Shown here piece by piece: positions 20,122 through 29,786 of a stretch of DNA of 64,000 nucleotides. The notes under the pieces were generated by a model that was not told where the DNA came from, made no database searches, and saw only the letters and a program-made list of their open reading frames with translations. A program made the translations under genes and the position numbers. This DNA comes from Nitrospira sp. Ga0074138 (GTDB lineage: Bacteria; Nitrospirota; Nitrospiria; Nitrospirales; Nitrospiraceae). Within the stretch, counting starts at the first letter, position 1, and each line of letters opens with the position of its first letter. The DNA lies in NCBI GenBank assembly GCA_001464735.1, contig LNDU01000043.1, forward strand, positions 1 to 64,000. The letters run 5' to 3'.

Positions 20122-21600
20122 ATGCCCACAATCTTACCCTCATCGATCCCATTCCTACACAGTTCCCCTTCCCCTCTTATTCTGATACGCCCTGCTCCCT
20201 CGGCAAGCCCGTTTGAACTGTACTCGAAGATCGCATCAGCTCGATGCCCTTCGTTTCTCTTTGAGAGCGGTACCGGTGATGGCACCATGGGACGCTATTC
20301 ATACTTTGGCGTTGATCCCTATCAAACACTGTCTGGGAAGGGAGATACCTGTGTGTGCCGATCGATTCAAGGCCGCATGGATCCAGACACATCTCCGTTT
20401 CAATATGTGACGCACCTCCTAAACCGTCAGCGGATCGTTCGTCCTCCCGAGGCTCCGCCATTTTTTGGCGGCGCGGTCGGCTATTTGAGCTATGATCTCG
20501 CACGCCAGTTCGAGAGGTTGCCATCTCTAGCCTTAGATGACCTTGCCTGCCCTGAGCTGGAGTTCGCATTTTTCGATCTTGTCGGGGCAATCGATCATGA
20601 GCTGAACCAGCTGGTGCTCATGTTCTGTCCTCCTCTTGACCGATTTTTGGGTGAGCCTCGTGAAAAACTATTTCGCGAGGGAAAGGATCGACTGGCCGAG
20701 CTTGAAGCTCGATTGACCAGACCTGACATGGTAGACGCGCACGGGAGTCATCTTGGTCGCCTAACATTTACACCGGAGCAGGAGCAGACGAACTATAGTC
20801 GGAACGTGCGCCGGTGTCAGGAATACATCTCAGCCGGTGACATCTATCAAGCCAACCTCTCCCACCGGTTCAACGTAACCGGTTCGGCATTCTCCTCTCT
20901 CGGGGACCTTCAAACCGATCTGTCTGCCTATAGTCGCTTGCGCACGTTGAACCCGTCCCCCTTCTCGGGAATACTCCGGTTTGACGCAGTTCGCCTCATC
21001 AGCTCCTCACCGGAGCGGCTCGTTCGCCTGGAAGGGGATCGAGCCGATACGAGGCCGATCGCGGGAACGAGGCCTCGCGGAACAAACGCCGAGGACGATC
21101 AGCGACTGATCCATGAGTTGCGGGTCAATGAAAAGGAATGCGCGGAACATGTCATGCTGGTTGACCTTGAGCGGAATGACCTCGGGCGAGTCTGTCATTT
21201 CGGGAGCGTCCAGGTGGATGAATTGATGACCTTGGAGCAATATTCTCATGTCACCCATCTGGTTTCCCATGTGGCCGGCACCCTCAAAGATCATGCGACT
21301 GGCTTTGATCTGCTGAAAGCCATGTTTCCAGGTGGGACGATTACCGGGGTACCTAAGATCCGCTGCATGGAGATCATCGAGGAGTTGGAGCCGGTACGCC
21401 GCGGTCCTTACACCGGCTCGATGGGTTACCTCAGCTGGAGTGGGGACCTCGATTTCAATATCCTGATACGTACGCTGGTCATGAAGAATGGCCAGGGCTA
21501 TCTCCAGGTCGGAGCAGGGATTGTGGCCGATTCCGACCCGACACGCGAATATGAAGAAACCATCCATAAAGCCCAGGCTTTCTTCAGCGCCTTTTCATAG
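20122..21600 (+). CDS. pabB: Aminodeoxychorismate synthase component I
   Basis: ISAGDIYQANLSHRF; SSSPERLVRLEGDRADTRPIAGTRPRG; PGGTITGVPKIRCMEIIEELEP. Confidence 0.9.
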   Translation: MPTILPSSIPFLHSSPSPLILIRPAPSASPFELYSKIASARCPSFLFESGTGDGTMGRYSYFGVDPYQTLSGKGDTCVCRSIQGRMDPDTSPFQYVTHLLNRQRIVRPPEAPPFFGGAVGYLSYDLARQFERLPSLALDDLACPELEFAFFDLVGAIDHELNQLVLMFCPPLDRFLGEPREKLFREGKDRLAELEARLTRPDMVDAHGSHLGRLTFTPEQEQTNYSRNVRRCQEYISAGDIYQANLSHRFNVTGSAFSSLGDLQTDLSAYSRLRTLNPSPFSGILRFDAVRLISSSPERLVRLEGDRADTRPIAGTRPRGTNAEDDQRLIHELRVNEKECAEHVMLVDLERNDLGRVCHFGSVQVDELMTLEQYSHVTHLVSHVAGTLKDHATGFDLLKAMFPGGTITGVPKIRCMEIIEELEPVRRGPYTGSMGYLSWSGDLDFNILIRTLVMKNGQGYLQVGAGIVADSDPTREYEETIHKAQAFFSAFS

Positions 21601-21604
21601 CCCC

Positions 21605-22492
21605 ATGTGGATTTACTTGAATAACAAGTTCGTGAAAGACGAAGACGCCCTGATCTCCGTCTTCGACCATGGGTTTCTCTACGGAGATGGAGTGTATGAA
21701 ACGCTGCGCTCATATGGCCCTCATGTCTTTATGCAAGACCAACATCTGTCACGGCTGTTCCGTTCCGCAAGGGCAATCGGGCTGACGATCCCGATTTCCA
21801 TGAAGAGCTTGGCTGACATTCTGCAGGAAGCTATGATCCGCAACGAGGTTGGAACCGATCAGCAGGATGCCTATTTAAGAATCACCGTTTCACGAGGGGC
21901 GGGAGACATCGGATTGGACCCGGCACTCTGTTCGTCACCGACCGTTGTCGTGATGGCCAAGCCTCTCGTGCCCCCAGCGTCCCATCTCTATGAAACAGGC
22001 GTGAAGGTGATCATTGCGTCCACGAAACGGAATTTGCCGGGCGCGTTGTCGCCGCAGATCAAGTCCACAAACTTCCTGAACAACATCCAGGCTAAACGCG
22101 AAGCCATCGCAGCAGGCGCATTCGACAGTATCCTGCTTAATTGGGAGCAGCATCTGACTGAATGCACCATCAGCAATGTGTTCCTTGTCCTCGACGGCAC
22201 ATTGCGAACGCCAGCTCTGGAATGCGGCTTGCTCGATGGCATCACCAGAATGATCGTGATTCAGTTGGCCAGAGAGCTCGACATCCACACCGACGAAGGT
22301 CGCTATACCGTTGACGACTTGTCCAAGGCCGACGAATGCTTCCTCACGAACACCAGTATGGAAATCATGCCGGTGACTTCCGTCGACCGTCGAGCTGTCG
22401 GCGACGGAAAGCCAGGTCCACTGACCCTGAAGCTAAGGGAGCAATTCCCAGCGATGCGAGGCCGATACGGGAATATACTTCATACTCGATAA
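21605..22492 (+). CDS. Class IV aminotransferase (PabC/IlvE-like)
   Basis: SVFDHGFLYGDGVYETLRSY; IKSTNFLNNIQAKREAIAAGAFDSILLN; ATG at 21605. Confidence 0.9.
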   Translation: MWIYLNNKFVKDEDALISVFDHGFLYGDGVYETLRSYGPHVFMQDQHLSRLFRSARAIGLTIPISMKSLADILQEAMIRNEVGTDQQDAYLRITVSRGAGDIGLDPALCSSPTVVVMAKPLVPPASHLYETGVKVIIASTKRNLPGALSPQIKSTNFLNNIQAKREAIAAGAFDSILLNWEQHLTECTISNVFLVLDGTLRTPALECGLLDGITRMIVIQLARELDIHTDEGRYTVDDLSKADECFLTNTSMEIMPVTSVDRRAVGDGKPGPLTLKLREQFPAMRGRYGNILHTR

Positions 22493-22565
22493 GCCCTCAT
22501 CTTCCCGTTTTCTCTCATCATTCTTCTGCTCCCCAAACACAAGATCTGCATTTCCTTGACAGGCA

Positions 22566-23291
22566 GTGACAGACTGCTATCGTTTGACCATGCTAAAACC
22601 TAACACACTGCATCACTCCTCAACGTTCCGGCCTGTCATGACTATCCTCGTCGCATTGAGCGGCAGCATCCTGCTGGCTGTTCCAAGTGATAGCCGTGCA
22701 GAGATGTACCAATATGTCGATGCCAAGGGGACAATATCGCTCACCAACGTTCCCTCTGACTCTCGATACCGCCGGATCGACCTCCACCCAAATCGGCTCC
22801 ATCCCATTCTCTCAGAGGAGGAATTGGAACCGGTAATCCGTCGATTCTCACAGCAGCATCAACTACACCCTGCGCTTATCCGCGCCATCATTAAGGCTGA
22901 ATCGGATTTCGACCCTCGTGCGGTCTCACGAGCCGGAGCCATCGGATTGATGCAATTGATGCCGCAAACGGCAGTGAGATTGGAGGTCCGTGACCTCTAT
23001 GACCCCGAGGACAATATCGGAGGAGGGACAAAGTACTTACGCCAGTTGCTCGACCGATTCCGTGGCAACCTTCCACTGGCGCTCGCTGCCTATAACGCCG
23101 GGGAGCATGTCGTCGATCGTTACCGAGCTCTTCCGCCAATTACCGAAACCCGCCACTATGTCCGCAAGGTCTTGCGATACTACCGACTCTTCCTCGCCCG
23201 TGACCTTGCCGTGACCGGACACGTCATCCCCTCTTCGGAGTACGCAATGCCACAACCCGCCCCCGTGTCTTCGGTTCAGTCAGGCCAGTAG
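22566..23291 (+). CDS. Lytic transglycosylase (SLT domain, DUF4124-like N-terminus)
   Basis: YQYVDAKGTISLTNVPSDSRYR; LHPALIRAIIKAESDFDPRAVSRAGAIGLMQLMPQTA; AYNAGEH. Confidence 0.93.
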   Translation: MTDCYRLTMLKPNTLHHSSTFRPVMTILVALSGSILLAVPSDSRAEMYQYVDAKGTISLTNVPSDSRYRRIDLHPNRLHPILSEEELEPVIRRFSQQHQLHPALIRAIIKAESDFDPRAVSRAGAIGLMQLMPQTAVRLEVRDLYDPEDNIGGGTKYLRQLLDRFRGNLPLALAAYNAGEHVVDRYRALPPITETRHYVRKVLRYYRLFLARDLAVTGHVIPSSEYAMPQPAPVSSVQSGQ

Positions 23292-24858
23292 TTCGGCCCC
23301 CCAAATATAATTGACTATGCTGTTTCCAGCCCGGTCGTTTGGATCCTGGAAAATCGGATCGGTAATGGGCGCCCACGCTATTTTCTCTCCAGAGCGCAGC
23401 TTCTGCCACGCAATGCGCCACTTGCACCATATTCTTGACCTCCAGATCGGCCCTCCCCGGAAAGGATTGGGACACCATCTGTTCCCACCGCGCAAGCTGG
23501 GCCGTAGCACGAACGAGCGACTCCCGAGAACGGATAAGCCCCACTTGCCCCCACATGATCCGCCGAAGCGAACTGCGTACTTTTTCGGCATCCTCCAATC
23601 GTTCCAACCGACCGCTCCTCAGGCGCTCCACATGATGAGTCACATCAGGCATCGAACGGCGTGAGGCCCAGGCGACAGCGGCCACACCGGCCCGCATCCC
23701 AAACACTAATCCCTCGAGCAATGAATTGCTGGCCAGCCTGTTGGCGCCGTGCACACCGCTACAGGCAACCTCGCCCGCCGCAAAAAGACCCGGCAAGGTC
23801 GTAGCCCCGTTGAGGTCGGTCGCCACCCCCCCCATCATGTAATGGGCGCTTGGAGAGACCGGAATCCATTCTTCCGTGATATCGATATCATGACGGAGAC
23901 AGGTCGCATAGATCGTCGGGAATCGCCGTTTGACAAAACTCGCCCCTAAGTGAGTCACATCAAGGTAGACATGCCGAGCACGCGTCGCTGCCATTTCCGC
24001 CCAGATCGCCCGCGCAACGATATCCCTCGGGGCCAAGGCGCCGAGCGGGTGATACTGTGACATGAAGGTCTCTCCCCTGTTATTGCGCAGCTGACCGCCC
24101 TCTCCTCGCATGGCTTCTGACAACAAAAAAGGCGGGCTTGAGGGCAGATACAACGAGGTCGGGTGAAACTGGACGAATTCCATGTCCTGGAGTTGCGCTC
24201 CTGCACGAAATGCCATGGCCATACCGTCGCCGGTTGCATTCGGCGGATTGGTGGTGCGAGCAAAAATCTGTCCCGCCCCCCCTGTCGACAGAACGACGGC
24301 TTTTGCAGGAATAATGAATTGTTCCCCTGAATGCTCATCAAGCACCACTGCTCCGCAACATCGGCCTTCCTCAACCACGAGATCGACGGTGAAATGGTAA
24401 TCCAGCCGGACGATCCGCTTGTGTCGCGTAGCCTGCGCCATCAGCACCCGCACCATTTCGTTTCCTGTCGCATCGCCTCTCGCACGGAGGATTCGGCTAC
24501 GGCTGTGAGCCGCTTCCCGAGCAAAAGCAAACTTCCCCCCGGATTTGTCGAATTTCGCGCCCCAGCGAATGAGCTCTTGAATCCGATCCGGCCCCTCCTC
24601 AACTAAAACACGCACCGCTTCACGACGACACAGGCCGTGTCCGGCCTTCACAGTATCCGTCAAATGAATGGCAACATCATCCTCTTCACTCAAGGCCACG
24701 GCGACACCGCCTTGTGCGAAGATGGAATTGCTTTGTAAGGGATGGCCCTTGGTGAGAACGATCACTCGACCGACTCGACAGAGGTCCAGGGCGGCACGAA
24801 GCCCAGCGACTCCGCTGCCGATGACGAGAAAATCTGCTTCCAGGGCGCTTCGCGGCAT
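23224..24858 (-). CDS. nadB: L-aspartate oxidase
   Basis: FLVIGSGVAGLRAALDL FAD motif; HTAHSRSRIL-like HSRSRILRARGDATG; MMGGVATDLNGATTLPGLFAAGEVACSGVHGANRLASNSLLE. Confidence 0.95.
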   Translation of the reverse strand: MPRSALEADFLVIGSGVAGLRAALDLCRVGRVIVLTKGHPLQSNSIFAQGGVAVALSEEDDVAIHLTDTVKAGHGLCRREAVRVLVEEGPDRIQELIRWGAKFDKSGGKFAFAREAAHSRSRILRARGDATGNEMVRVLMAQATRHKRIVRLDYHFTVDLVVEEGRCCGAVVLDEHSGEQFIIPAKAVVLSTGGAGQIFARTTNPPNATGDGMAMAFRAGAQLQDMEFVQFHPTSLYLPSSPPFLLSEAMRGEGGQLRNNRGETFMSQYHPLGALAPRDIVARAIWAEMAATRARHVYLDVTHLGASFVKRRFPTIYATCLRHDIDITEEWIPVSPSAHYMMGGVATDLNGATTLPGLFAAGEVACSGVHGANRLASNSLLEGLVFGMRAGVAAVAWASRRSMPDVTHHVERLRSGRLERLEDAEKVRSSLRRIMWGQVGLIRSRESLVRATAQLARWEQMVSQSFPGRADLEVKNMVQVAHCVAEAALWRENSVGAHYRSDFPGSKRPGWKQHSQLYLGGRTTGLTEPKTRGRVVALRTPKRG

Positions 24859-24860
24859 CG

Positions 24861-25394
24861 TTATCGTGGAAGGGTCTGCGATGCGGGAGGTTCTGCCAAC
24901 AGCTGTTTTGTCTTCATTCCGAAAGGCACATCTCCTTGCGCGCCGCGCAGGAGAATCGAGTGCGTACCAACCCATTGTAGCCGTGCAAGGCCTCGTTGTC
25001 GGACCCCCATGTCAGTGGCGTCTCGTTTCCACGTCCCTTGCCAATGGATGAGCACGTTGATATCGTCCTTTTCAAGCGTGACCCGTTCGATCTTGAACTC
25101 GAGGGAGATGGCGGAAAAGGCTGTGAAATCCATTTCAACCTGCCGTTTCAGTTCGTCCAGCTGATCCATCGGCAACAGCAGGGCATGGAACTCGGACCGA
25201 TCCTTTCGTTGATAGGCACTCCGCAAGGATTCCACCGCTTGATCGATACGCAGGAGTCGCTCATGCTCTGCTGGGTATCGGATGGGCTTCGACGGGCACC
25301 CAACGATCGCGATAGCAAGCACGATCAGCCACACAATGGTTGGAGGCCGTAAAAAACCAATCCTTCCAAGATACATGGTGGTGCAGTATAGCAT
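24861..25394 (-). CDS. Hypothetical lipoprotein
   Basis: TIVWLIVLAIAIVGCPS lipobox-like; upstream of nadB on the same strand. Confidence 0.6.
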   Translation of the reverse strand: MLYCTTMYLGRIGFLRPPTIVWLIVLAIAIVGCPSKPIRYPAEHERLLRIDQAVESLRSAYQRKDRSEFHALLLPMDQLDELKRQVEMDFTAFSAISLEFKIERVTLEKDDINVLIHWQGTWKRDATDMGVRQRGLARLQWVGTHSILLRGAQGDVPFGMKTKQLLAEPPASQTLPR

Positions 25395-25470
25395 AAGGGG
25401 AAAAGGCGCCGTGACCTTGCATTTTCAGCGGAAAGCTTTTAGACTCGCCCCTCCTTAGGAGATACAGAAC

Positions 25471-25566
25471 ATGTCAAGCGTCCTGAAGAAACGGCGAAAG
25501 AAGATGCGCAAGCACAAGTATAAGAAGCTGCGCCAGCGCCAGAAGTTTCTTCGCCGAAAAAGCTAA
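25471..25566 (+). CDS. 31-aa highly basic protein, AURKAIP1/COX24-like (MSSVLKKRRKKMRKHKYKKLRQRQKFLRRKS)
   Basis: ATG at 25471 with TTAGGAGA upstream; KKRRKKMRKHKYKKLRQRQKFLRR matches the known small ribosome-associated AURKAIP1/COX24 pattern. Missing from the ORF track because of length. Confidence 0.88.
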   Translation: MSSVLKKRRKKMRKHKYKKLRQRQKFLRRKS

Positions 25567-25596
25567 GTTCTACCGGCGTGGCCGGAGGAGGGAACC

Positions 25597-25815
25597 GTGG
25601 CCGAAGGGAAGAAAGTCCGCATCCGCGTACGAACGGTCAATTGTACCTACGTGGGCGACTTCCTCGTCCCTCCGATGCGGCATCGCGTCTCTGATGCGAT
25701 CAACGAAGAAGCCCGTCTCTTTATCAGCCTGACCGACGTCGTTGTCGACGATAAGGAGCGATCGGATTTCATTGCGATCAATAAGAATCTAATCGAGTCG
25801 ATCGCTCAACTCTAG
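25597..25815 (+). CDS. Small conserved protein (DUF6812-like)
   Basis: 72 aa; VRIRVRTVNCTYVGDFLVPPMRHRVSDAINEEARLFISLTDV; immediately follows the basic microprotein. Confidence 0.7.
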   Translation: MAEGKKVRIRVRTVNCTYVGDFLVPPMRHRVSDAINEEARLFISLTDVVVDDKERSDFIAINKNLIESIAQL

Positions 25816-25878
25816 TCGTTTCCTCTCACCCTCGTCAGCGTACTCGTTCAGCGTTGCCGTGAGCGAGGGCACGATTTC

Positions 25879-27633
25879 GTGCCGACACACCACCCGACCA
25901 CAATGTCGATCTTCAAGCGATTCCTGCCGTTCGTACGCCCGTATTTGCCACGGCTCATGCTGGCTGGGCTCTTAGTAAGCGGGGTTGCGCTCGTCAATCT
26001 CGCCTTAGTTCGGCTGGCTGGTAGCCTCTGGGATGTCATTACCGTTCAGCACGATGCGGACCAGATGACTCGGTCGATCGGCCTGTTCCTGAGCCTGGTG
26101 ATTCTGCAGGGGCTCTGTTCGATGGGCCACAGCTACCTGACGGCGTGGGTTTCTCAGCACATTGTCGCCGACTTTCGTCAACATCTCTTTGGCCATCTGC
26201 AGACGTTGACGGTCAGTTTTTTTGCACGGCGCCGCACCGGGGAGTTGCTGTCGCGAGTAATGAACGACGTCGCGGTCATTCAATCCATCGTCACAGAAAC
26301 CCCGATCGACACGGTCAAGCAACTCGTGACCTTCATCGGCGGCATGACATTTCTGCTGATGATGAATTGGCGCCTCTGCCTGCTGATCCTGATCCTGCTC
26401 CCCTTGCTGGTCCTGGTCGCTAAAGTATTCGGCCGCAGACTGAAATCCCTTTCCACCTCGATTCAAGACCACACAGCCGCGCTCAGCACCCTCATCGAAG
26501 AAGTGATTTCCGGCATTCGAATCGTCAAATCATTCGTGCAGATACAGCGAGAGGAAACCCGCTTCGCCACCCAGGTGAACGAAATGCTTCGCCTCACTCT
26601 GCATCGGGCCGGCATCATGGCCGTGTTCATTCCCGTGATCAGCCTGGTCACCTTTTCTGCGGCAGCAGCGGTGCTGTGGTACGGCGGTCAACAGGTCATC
26701 GAAGGGACTGTCACGCCGGGGGAGCTGTTCGCCTTCGTCCTCTTTGCCGGCATCCTCATCGGCCCATTTAGCTCAGGAGCCCGCATCTTTACGCAGCTCA
26801 AAGAGGCGCAGGGAGCCATGCAACGGGTCTTTGAGATTCTGGATGCACAACCGGAAATTGCGGATCAACCCACAGCGCAGAGTCTCTCCACAGTCGAAGG
26901 ACACGTCCGAGTCGAGAGAGTCAGCTTTGGTTATGACCCTCAACATCCGGTGTTAGTGGACCTGTCGTTTGAAGCCAAGCCTGGCGAATTGATCGCTTTC
27001 GTCGGCCCAACCGGCGCCGGAAAAACCACGATGATTAATCTGCTTCACCGGTTCTACGATCCGATAGAAGGGCGCCTCACCATCGACGGCAACGATCTGC
27101 GTGATGTGACCCTTGAAAGTTGGTACCGACAGATTGCACTGGTTCCACAGGAGACCATCCTTTTTGGAGGAACCATACTCGACAATATTCGCTACGGAAA
27201 GAGGGACGCGGACGAAGCCGCAGTATGGGAGGCCAGCAAGGCCGCGCATGCACACGACTTCATTATGGGCTTGCCCGATGGATACCAAACCCTGGTCGGT
27301 GAGAAGGGCGTCAACCTGTCAGGCGGACAACGCCAACGCATTGCGATCGCTCGGGCGATTATAAAGAATCCTCGTATCTTACTACTGGACGAAGCCACCT
27401 CATCGCTGGACACCGAATCGGAACGGCTGGTGCAGGAAGCACTCCATCGCCTCATGGCAGGACGCACGACCTTCGTCGTTGCCCACCGACTGTCAACCAT
27501 CCAGCGGGCCGACCGAATTCTGGTCTTGGATAAGGGGAAATTGGTCGAGGAAGGTACTCACGCAGAGCTGCTAGCGCGTAAGGGTCTGTACCACTACCTC
27601 TATACCATCCGCTTGAATGAACCGATCGCCTGA
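25879..27633 (+). CDS. ABC transporter, MsbA-like (TMD-NBD fusion), all motifs intact
   Basis: FVGPTGAGKTTMINLL Walker A; LSGGQRQRIAIARAI; ILLLDEATSSLD; VAHRLSTI H-loop. Confidence 0.94.
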   Translation: MPTHHPTTMSIFKRFLPFVRPYLPRLMLAGLLVSGVALVNLALVRLAGSLWDVITVQHDADQMTRSIGLFLSLVILQGLCSMGHSYLTAWVSQHIVADFRQHLFGHLQTLTVSFFARRRTGELLSRVMNDVAVIQSIVTETPIDTVKQLVTFIGGMTFLLMMNWRLCLLILILLPLLVLVAKVFGRRLKSLSTSIQDHTAALSTLIEEVISGIRIVKSFVQIQREETRFATQVNEMLRLTLHRAGIMAVFIPVISLVTFSAAAAVLWYGGQQVIEGTVTPGELFAFVLFAGILIGPFSSGARIFTQLKEAQGAMQRVFEILDAQPEIADQPTAQSLSTVEGHVRVERVSFGYDPQHPVLVDLSFEAKPGELIAFVGPTGAGKTTMINLLHRFYDPIEGRLTIDGNDLRDVTLESWYRQIALVPQETILFGGTILDNIRYGKRDADEAAVWEASKAAHAHDFIMGLPDGYQTLVGEKGVNLSGGQRQRIAIARAIIKNPRILLLDEATSSLDTESERLVQEALHRLMAGRTTFVVAHRLSTIQRADRILVLDKGKLVEEGTHAELLARKGLYHYLYTIRLNEPIA

Positions 27634-27683
27634 AATTGTCGTTTGACAACCATCGGACCCTCACTTTTGCATCCCTTTCTTTT

Positions 27684-27699
27684 GTAACAAGTCTGTAAC
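27684..27699 (+). promoter_or_regulatory. PHO-box-like direct repeat GTAACaagtctGTAAC (11-bp period)
   Basis: Units at 27684 and 27695, upstream of the response regulator. Confidence 0.6.
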
Positions 27700-27755
27700 G
27701 TAGAGAGCGTATGGTTGCTGGTGCAGGCTTTAGAAAGAACAACTGGGGAGATCCC

Positions 27756-28463
27756 GTGAGTTCACCACGTCCCAAGAAAATTCTCATCGTCGAAGACGAA
27801 CAGGATATTGCACAGTTGCTCAAGCACTATCTTGAGAAGGACGGATTTCACACCTGCCTCGCCACAACGGGCCTTGAAGCGTTGAAGCTCGTGTCATCTG
27901 AGCATCCTGATCTGGTGATTCTCGATCTCATGTTGCCTCACCTGAACGGATTGGAGGTATGCAAAACCCTCCGACACAAGCCTGAGACCGCGCTGTTGCC
28001 GATCATCATGCTCACGGCGAAGAACGAAGAGTCCGATACGGTTGTCGGACTTGAGCTTGGAGCTGATGATTACGTCACCAAACCCTTCAGCCCCAAGACA
28101 TTGGTGGCTCGAGTCAAATCCCTCTTCCGTCGGCTGGAGCGGACAAACGATCACAAACCAACGTCCTTAGTGTACGGTTCCCTCCAAATGGATCTGACGC
28201 GACATGAAGTGACGGTCAGAGGTAAAGAAGTGCTGCTCACAGCTAAGGAGTTTGGACTGCTGGCGCATCTCTTACGTCACCCTGGACGGGTACTGACGCG
28301 GGAGGTACTGCTTAATGAAGTGTGGGGTTACGACTATTATGGGACGACGCGAACCGTTGACGTCCATGTTCGGCGATTGAAACTGAAAGTGCCGCTCCTC
28401 AATGACTCGATTGTCTCGGTCAAAACGCTTGGGTACAAACTATTGGATCAGCCTCGAGTATAG
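27756..28463 (+). CDS. OmpR/PhoB-family response regulator
   Basis: Intact receiver (IVEDE, VILDLMLP, LTAK, KPF) and winged helix (LTAKEFGLLAHLLRHPGRVLTREVLLNEVWGYDYYGTTRTVDVHVRRL); GTG at 27756 with GGGGAG SD preferred over ATG 27711. Confidence 0.93.
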   Translation: MSSPRPKKILIVEDEQDIAQLLKHYLEKDGFHTCLATTGLEALKLVSSEHPDLVILDLMLPHLNGLEVCKTLRHKPETALLPIIMLTAKNEESDTVVGLELGADDYVTKPFSPKTLVARVKSLFRRLERTNDHKPTSLVYGSLQMDLTRHEVTVRGKEVLLTAKEFGLLAHLLRHPGRVLTREVLLNEVWGYDYYGTTRTVDVHVRRLKLKVPLLNDSIVSVKTLGYKLLDQPRV

Positions 28464-28563
28464 TCACTTCCCCTGCATTGTCCGAAGTCGAGACCATTAG
28501 GTAGGAACTCACGAACCTCACTCATCCCCTCCACCTTTTCACCGTTTCCTCCGGCCATAAATC

Positions 28564-28990
28564 TCAGGGCAAAGACTTTGAACGAGAGTCCGATGATTGA
28601 TCCGCCGTTCGCAACCACTTTCGGACCTGCTCAGCAATCTCATCACGTACTCGGCGGAAAATCTGCAAGCGTTCAGGATCGGAACCTTGGGCAGCAGCAA
28701 GATCATCAAAACTCCAATGCAACTGGACGTCCCCCTCTGGGATTTTTCGGGCACGATGCGTGGGCGTGATCACAGACCGTACTGCGCAGTGGAAATGTCG
28801 TCCTTGAAATTCCGCAACATGCTTCGAGTAGTGACGAGAGATATTGATTCCCACCTCCCCCATCACTTCAACAGCTCGTGGTCAACCATGACACTGCCTC
28901 CACAAGACCACTTCGAAACTTTTTACATAGACGTAAACTCTCTGTAACCAAACATTGCCATCCATGCTGTATCACTGGCCTCAAGAGATT
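28564..28990 (-). pseudogene. Decayed thioredoxin-type arsenate reductase (arsC-like) remnant
   Basis: One frame gives MGEVGINISRHYSKHVAEFQG...VQLHWSFDDLAAAQGSDPERLQIFRRVRDEIAEQVRKWL; the conserved TVCDHAHASCP segment between them is in a different frame; the N-terminal catalytic-Cys region is not recognisable. Upstream boundary approximate. Confidence 0.75.
28922..28948. promoter_or_regulatory. PHO-box-like triple repeat TTTAC-N6-GTAAA-N6-GTAAC
   Basis: Units at 28922, 28933, 28944. Confidence 0.5.
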
Positions 28991-29028
28991 ATGGGCATGC
29001 CCCTACTGCACAACCAACTGGCAGTCGA

Positions 29029-29586
29029 GTGAGCGCAAACAGCAAACTGCCCGCGCTCATGGGAGTGAGCCACATGATCAAGCGCTTACGATTGAGAGAG
29101 GAACTCAGCCGGCAACGCACCTCGCTTCTGACCGAGTGGAACTTCTCGCTTGTTCCGCCATCCGAACGAGCATGTTATGCAGACCCTTCCGATCAGGCAT
29201 CGAACGATTTCGAGCAGGATCTGGCCATACAGGTAAGGACGAGAATGATCGCAAGGCTCAAGCGGATTGAGCGCGCTCTACAATTGACGCAGACCAAGAA
29301 CTATGGATGCTGTCGGCGGTGTCGCAAGGCGATTCCTTATGCTCGGCTGACGGTTCAGCCGGATGCGCTCTTCTGCGTGTCTTGCCTTGCACGCATGGAG
29401 GGTCGACTACGGACATTGACGACGGATCGCATGACGCCCCGGGGGAGCCGACCTGCCCTCCCAAGCCAGTGCCTGGCTCCTCCACGCTTGCCCTTTCTTT
29501 CAAGAGCAGGGGCAAGCGCAACTTATATGGAAGTTCTACTTCGAGGAAGGAGGTGGCTATGCAATGCGCACGCTGTGCCGGCATGA
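29029..29586 (+). CDS. TraR/DksA-type zinc finger protein (start uncertain)
   Basis: CCRRCRKAIPYARLTVQPDALFCVSC zinc finger after a helical segment. Confidence 0.75.
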   Translation: MSANSKLPALMGVSHMIKRLRLREELSRQRTSLLTEWNFSLVPPSERACYADPSDQASNDFEQDLAIQVRTRMIARLKRIERALQLTQTKNYGCCRRCRKAIPYARLTVQPDALFCVSCLARMEGRLRTLTTDRMTPRGSRPALPSQCLAPPRLPFLSRAGASATYMEVLLRGRRWLCNAHAVPA

Positions 29587-29786
29587 ATGTGCCCGAGATC
29601 ATTGTTGAGGGAGGGGCGAAACTTTTTGTGATGCGTTGTGTTCACTGTGGGGACGTCATCGATCATATCATCCTGATGAACCGCCGACGCCAACGCTCTA
29701 TACGGCTCGGGCGCCCACGAACTTCAATCTATAGAAATAATCGGTCCGCCTGGAATAGACCGACACTGATCAAAGATGAGAGCTGA
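29559..29786 (+). CDS. Small CxxC zinc-ribbon-like protein, 75 aa
   Basis: AAGGAGG before ATG 29559; MQCARCAGMNVPEI...MRCVHCGDVIDHII has paired CxxC; within track ORF 29307-29786, same frame. Confidence 0.65.
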   Translation: MQCARCAGMNVPEIIVEGGAKLFVMRCVHCGDVIDHIILMNRRRQRSIRLGRPRTSIYRNNRSAWNRPTLIKDES

